Below, in pieces: positions 5,237 to 7,648 of a DNA stretch of 7,648 bases. The position numbers were made by a program, and so were the translations under genes. The stretch covers positions 1 to 7,648 of the forward strand of contig QMXQ01000071.1 in NCBI GenBank assembly GCA_003662205.1. Direction: 5' to 3'. The notes under the pieces were generated by a model. It had not been told where the DNA came from and made no database searches. It saw only the letters and a program-made list of their open reading frames with translations. Numbering within the stretch: the stretch's first letter is position 1; every line of letters begins with the position of its first letter. This DNA comes from Candidatus Bathyarchaeota archaeon (lineage in GTDB: Archaea > Thermoproteota > Bathyarchaeia > TCS64).

Positions 5237-6232
5237 TCATCGCCAGTCCTTGTACGATCTCGCCGTGCGGATGACCGCGTCGAGGTTGGACGGCGGGGCG
5301 GCCAGCGGGATGACGCAGCCCGGGGCGAGGATCAGCCGCCTCCCCGAGACGTCCTTCACGGCGTCCTTGACCATCGCCTCGACGTCGTCCGTCGTCCCCT
5401 TGACGAGGGTGTTCCTCTCGTCGATGCCGCCGAGCAGCGCTCCGGGGAACCTCTCCGAGGCGTCGGCGAGGCTGGGGGGCGTCCTCTGGTCGTGCCAGTT
5501 CAGGGCGTCGGCGGGGTAGCTCTCCGCGATCAGGTCGAACATGATGTTCTCGCCGTGGATGTGGACCACATTGATGAACGCCCGGCTCCGGACGGCGCGG
5601 AGAACGGGCAGGTCGTAGCGCACGCCGAAGCGGCGGTACTCGTCCTCCGTCAGCCGGTCCAGGGTCGCCATCTGGGTGGCGAAGAAGAGGCCGCTCGCGC
5701 CCGCGTCCATGTTCGCCCTCGCGAACTCCGCCATCGTCCTTGAGATCACCTCCAGCGCCTCCTCAACCCCGTCGGGCTCGCTCCTCAGGTCCCCCAGCAG
5801 GCGGCCGTCCCCGATCTTCAGGCAGATGGTCAGGGGCGAGAAGACCGTCTGGATGAAGGGCACCCTCCCCTCCAGGCCCCTGCCGATGCACTCGACGGCC
5901 CGCACCATCTCCCCGAGGACGCCGTCCTGCACGTCCAGCTCCTCCAGGGCGCCCCAGTCCTCCGCCGACCTGATGCGGGGAACCTTGGTGCGGGGTGCCC
6001 CCGTCGGCGACCCGTAGTACTCGATCTCGGCGCCGAAGGCGATGGAGGGGTACCCGCCGCTGGGGCAGACCTTCATCAGGTCGGGGTCGAATCGCCGCTG
6101 GAACTCCAGCTGCATCTCGCACAGGTCTCGGGCGTTGAGGTCCCTCCCGGGGAAGTGCCACCAGACGCTCACCGCGATCTCGTCGAGTTCCTCGCCCTCA
6201 ACGGCCGCCCTGATCTTGTCGAACTTGGACAT
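5237..6232 (-). CDS. UroD/MtaA-superfamily protein (uroporphyrinogen decarboxylase family), probable methyltransferase-like enzyme
   Basis: A 331-residue TIM-barrel protein of the uroporphyrinogen decarboxylase superfamily, which also includes methylcobamide:CoM methyltransferases. The N-terminus reads MSKFDKIRAAVEGEELDEI. Family-like segments are FDPDLMKVCPSGGYPS (48-63), NVVHIHGENIMFDLI (221-235), DALNWHDQRTPP (242-253) and LAPGCVIPLAAPPSNLDAV (302-320). In MtaA/MtbA-type enzymes zinc is held by H-x-C plus a later Cys. Here the equivalents appear to be His224, His226 and Cys306, with His replacing the first Cys. Heme-pathway UroD activity is unlikely because its usual N-terminal arginine-rich substrate motif is not seen. 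ATG 6232 is preferred over the longer frame to 6337, which would overrun the upstream gene; GAGGATCA lies upstream. Last gene of the aroC operon, 26 bases after the prephenate dehydratase stop. Substrate unknown. Confidence 0.87.
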   Translation of the reverse strand: MSKFDKIRAAVEGEELDEIAVSVWWHFPGRDLNARDLCEMQLEFQRRFDPDLMKVCPSGGYPSIAFGAEIEYYGSPTGAPRTKVPRIRSAEDWGALEELDVQDGVLGEMVRAVECIGRGLEGRVPFIQTVFSPLTICLKIGDGRLLGDLRSEPDGVEEALEVISRTMAEFARANMDAGASGLFFATQMATLDRLTEDEYRRFGVRYDLPVLRAVRSRAFINVVHIHGENIMFDLIAESYPADALNWHDQRTPPSLADASERFPGALLGGIDERNTLVKGTTDDVEAMVKDAVKDVSGRRLILAPGCVIPLAAPPSNLDAVIRTARSYKDWR

Positions 6233-6258
6233 CTTATCTGTGATCCTCTGAAGGGGTA

Positions 6259-7098
6259 TTAGCGGCTTTCCCTCGGCGCCCCCATCTGCGCATCGGCTCG
6301 CGGATACGAGCCGAGGACCTTCACGAAGCGGGAGCACGTCTCAAGCCCCTCCAGGGCCCTGCGGACGCGGGGCTCGGCTCTGTGCCCCTCGAAGTCTAGG
6401 TAGAAGACGTACTCCCAGGGCCTGCCGATCAGGGGGCGCGACTCGATCTTCGTCAGGTTCACCTCCTGCTCCGCGAAGCCCCTCAAGGCGCGGTAGAGGG
6501 CGCCCGGGGCGTGATCGATGGAGAAGGCGATGGAGGTCTTGTCCCGGCCCGTCGGCGGGTGGTCGGCGTGGCCCAGCACGAGGAAGCGGGTGTAGTTCTC
6601 GGGGTGGGTCTCGATGCCCCTCGCGAGGACGGCCATGCCGTAGGCCTCCGCCGCCCTCACGCTCGCTATGGCGGCGGCGTCCCTGAGCCCCTCCTCCCTC
6701 AGCATCTTGACGCTACCCGCCGTGTCATAGGCGGCGACCGCCTCGTAGCCGTGCTCCTCCAGGTAGGCCCTGCACTGCCCCAGGGCCTGGGGGTGAGAGT
6801 AGACCCTCTTGATATCAGTCGGGGAGACGCCGGGGTTCGCTATGAGGCAGTGGACGATCCTCAGGACGATCTCGGCGCGCACCTTCAGAGGCGATTCGAG
6901 GAGGAGGTCGAAGGTCTGGACGATGCTGCCCTCCAGCGTGTTCTCCACGGGCACCAGGCCCAGCTCGACCTCGCCGCGTTCGACGGCGGCGAAGACCTCC
7001 CTCAGGCTGACGCGGGGCACCGGCTCGGCCGAGGCGAAGTGCTGGAGGATGGCCTCCTCGCTGTAGGCGCCCCGCTCCCCCTGGAAGGCAACCCTCAT
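6259..7098 (-). CDS. pheA: Prephenate dehydratase with C-terminal ACT domain
   Basis: Converts prephenate to phenylpyruvate, the committed step toward phenylalanine. From ATG 7098 the protein is 279 residues, typical of monofunctional dehydratases. The catalytic PDT domain (1-175) starts MRVAFQGERGAYSEEA and has LGLVPVENTLEGSIVQTFDLL (47-67), YSHPQALGQCRAYL (100-113) and AAAIAS (141-146). It ends in NYTRFLVL (168-175) with the catalytic Thr-Arg-Phe at 170-172. The ACT domain (about 187-265) contains GALYRAL (199-205) and ESRP (219-222), the phenylalanine-binding motifs, so feedback inhibition by phenylalanine is expected. ATG 7098 overlaps the TGA of the chorismate mutase gene (ATGA) and has GGAGGG at 7110-7105, six bases upstream. 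The frame extends upstream to 7128, but that extension lies within chorismate mutase and is not family-like. Confidence 0.96.
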   Translation of the reverse strand: MRVAFQGERGAYSEEAILQHFASAEPVPRVSLREVFAAVERGEVELGLVPVENTLEGSIVQTFDLLLESPLKVRAEIVLRIVHCLIANPGVSPTDIKRVYSHPQALGQCRAYLEEHGYEAVAAYDTAGSVKMLREEGLRDAAAIASVRAAEAYGMAVLARGIETHPENYTRFLVLGHADHPPTGRDKTSIAFSIDHAPGALYRALRGFAEQEVNLTKIESRPLIGRPWEYVFYLDFEGHRAEPRVRRALEGLETCSRFVKVLGSYPRADAQMGAPRESR

Positions 7099-7376
7099 GG
7101 GCGGCCCTCCGTCTGGGCCTCGGTGCACAGCCTGATGATCTCGCGGAAGACCCGCTCCACGCCGTCCGGGTCGAGGTGGCGCCTCTCCGCCAGCCCCCGT
7201 ATCTGCTGGTAGACCCGCGCCTCCCGGCTCCGGTCGACGATGGGGCGTCCGTGCCGCCGTTTGACGGCTCCGATCTTGACGGCTACCTCGACCCGCCGCG
7301 CGAGCTTCTCCACGATCTCCTCGTTCAGGCGGTTGATCTCCCGCCTGAACTCCCCTATCTCCTCCTCATACGTCAT
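7095..7376 (-). CDS. Chorismate mutase, AroQ class
   Basis: A 93-residue all-helical AroQ-type enzyme that rearranges chorismate to prephenate. The alignment with the E. coli P-protein mutase domain is nearly gapless: Arg11, Arg28, Lys39 (IGAVKRRHG), Asp48 (PIVDRSRE), Arg51, Glu52 and Gln88 all fall at the numbering of the E. coli active-site residues, with Cys84 where that enzyme has Ser. The common LD of helix 1 reads LN (17-18). It should supply prephenate directly to the dehydratase encoded next. ATG 7376 has an excellent GGAGGAG site at 7390-7384 with a 7-base spacer. Its start overlaps the aroC end by 11 bases and its stop overlaps the dehydratase ATG, so all three are probably translationally coupled. 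Confidence 0.95.
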   Translation of the reverse strand: MTYEEEIGEFRREINRLNEEIVEKLARRVEVAVKIGAVKRRHGRPIVDRSREARVYQQIRGLAERRHLDPDGVERVFREIIRLCTEAQTEGRP

Positions 7377-7648
7377 CTCGTCTCTCCTCCAGGACGGGCG
7401 GGATGAGCCCCGCCCTCAGGGCGTGGTCGGCGAGGACGACGGCGACCATCGCCTCCACCACCGGGACGGCACGGGGGACGATGCAGGGGTCATGCCTCCC
7501 CCCGATCTCCAGCGTCGTCTCCCTCATCGAGGCGAGGTCGACGGTCCTCTGCGGCCTCCCGATGGAGGGGGTCGGCTTGAACGTCGCCCGGCAGACGATG
7601 GGCATCCCGCTGCTGATGCCGCCGAGGATGCCCCCCGCCCTGTTCGTC
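7366..7648 (-). CDS. aroC: Chorismate synthase, C-terminal part (gene runs off the right edge)
   Basis: Only the last 93 or so codons are in the window. Chorismate synthase removes phosphate from EPSP to form chorismate, using reduced FMN. The visible part opens with NRAGGILGGISSGMPIVCRA and continues KPTPSIGRPQRTVDL and GGRHDPCIVPRAVPVVEAM, matching the conserved C-terminal blocks that bind FMN and EPSP, including the RHDP motif. The Met at 7605 lies inside this conserved block and is not the true start. The gene ends in an acidic/basic tail and TGA at 7368-7366, overlapping chorismate mutase by 11 bases. It lies upstream of the mutase and dehydratase genes in one operon; the promoter is outside the window. 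Confidence 0.96.
   Translation of the reverse strand, partial: TNRAGGILGGISSGMPIVCRATFKPTPSIGRPQRTVDLASMRETTLEIGGRHDPCIVPRAVPVVEAMVAVVLADHALRAGLIPPVLEERRDDV

Noticed and set aside
1..7648. CRISPR arrays, tRNA or rRNA genes, insertion sequences
   Set aside because: No regularly spaced repeats, cloverleaf sequence, rRNA signature, transposase motif or long terminal inverted repeats were seen on either strand.

Overview
The window looks like a GC-rich chromosomal segment from an archaeon. The evidence is archaeal-style NadA (three-cysteine, about 309 aa) and NadC, a Lin0512-family gene, monofunctional chorismate mutase and prephenate dehydratase as neighbours of chorismate synthase, strong GGAGG-type ribosome sites, TTG/GTG starts, and TATA-like boxes at archaeal spacing. 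The lineage cannot be fixed from sequence reading alone.

Layout, left to right. At 1-105 is the 3' tail of an unidentified plus-strand gene. It is followed by endonuclease III (nth, 139-804, +). From about 805 to 2305 the base composition changes abruptly to AT-rich. This island holds two overlapping minus-strand genes: a 184-aa protein with a basic linker (1626-2180) and a 267-aa protein with a HEPN-like R-N-x5-H motif and a C-terminal winged-helix-like region (851-1654). An 11-base direct repeat with one mismatch (831-841 and 2302-2312) sits at the two edges. GC-rich sequence then resumes with a hexapeptide-repeat protein related to gamma carbonic anhydrases but lacking key catalytic positions (2306-2827, -), then nadA (2902-3831, -) and nadC (3845-4717, -). 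A short divergent promoter region (4718-4830) separates nadC from a Lin0512-family gene on the plus strand (4831-5230), which is broken by a +1 frameshift near 4882. Convergent to it, the minus-strand operon aroC (partial) - chorismate mutase - prephenate dehydratase - UroD/MtaA-like protein runs from the right edge down to 5237.

How the genes work together. NadA makes quinolinate and NadC converts it to nicotinate mononucleotide, so 2902-4717 is a de novo NAD cassette without the aspartate-oxidising enzyme. AroC, chorismate mutase and prephenate dehydratase take EPSP to chorismate, prephenate and phenylpyruvate, the phenylalanine branch. Their genes overlap or nearly touch, suggesting translational coupling. 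The last gene of that run is a UroD-superfamily protein with no evident link to phenylalanine. The AT-rich pair is the accessory, probably horizontally acquired, part of the window and the best candidate for an undescribed defence or toxin-antitoxin-like module; that role is inference from the HEPN-like motif and context.
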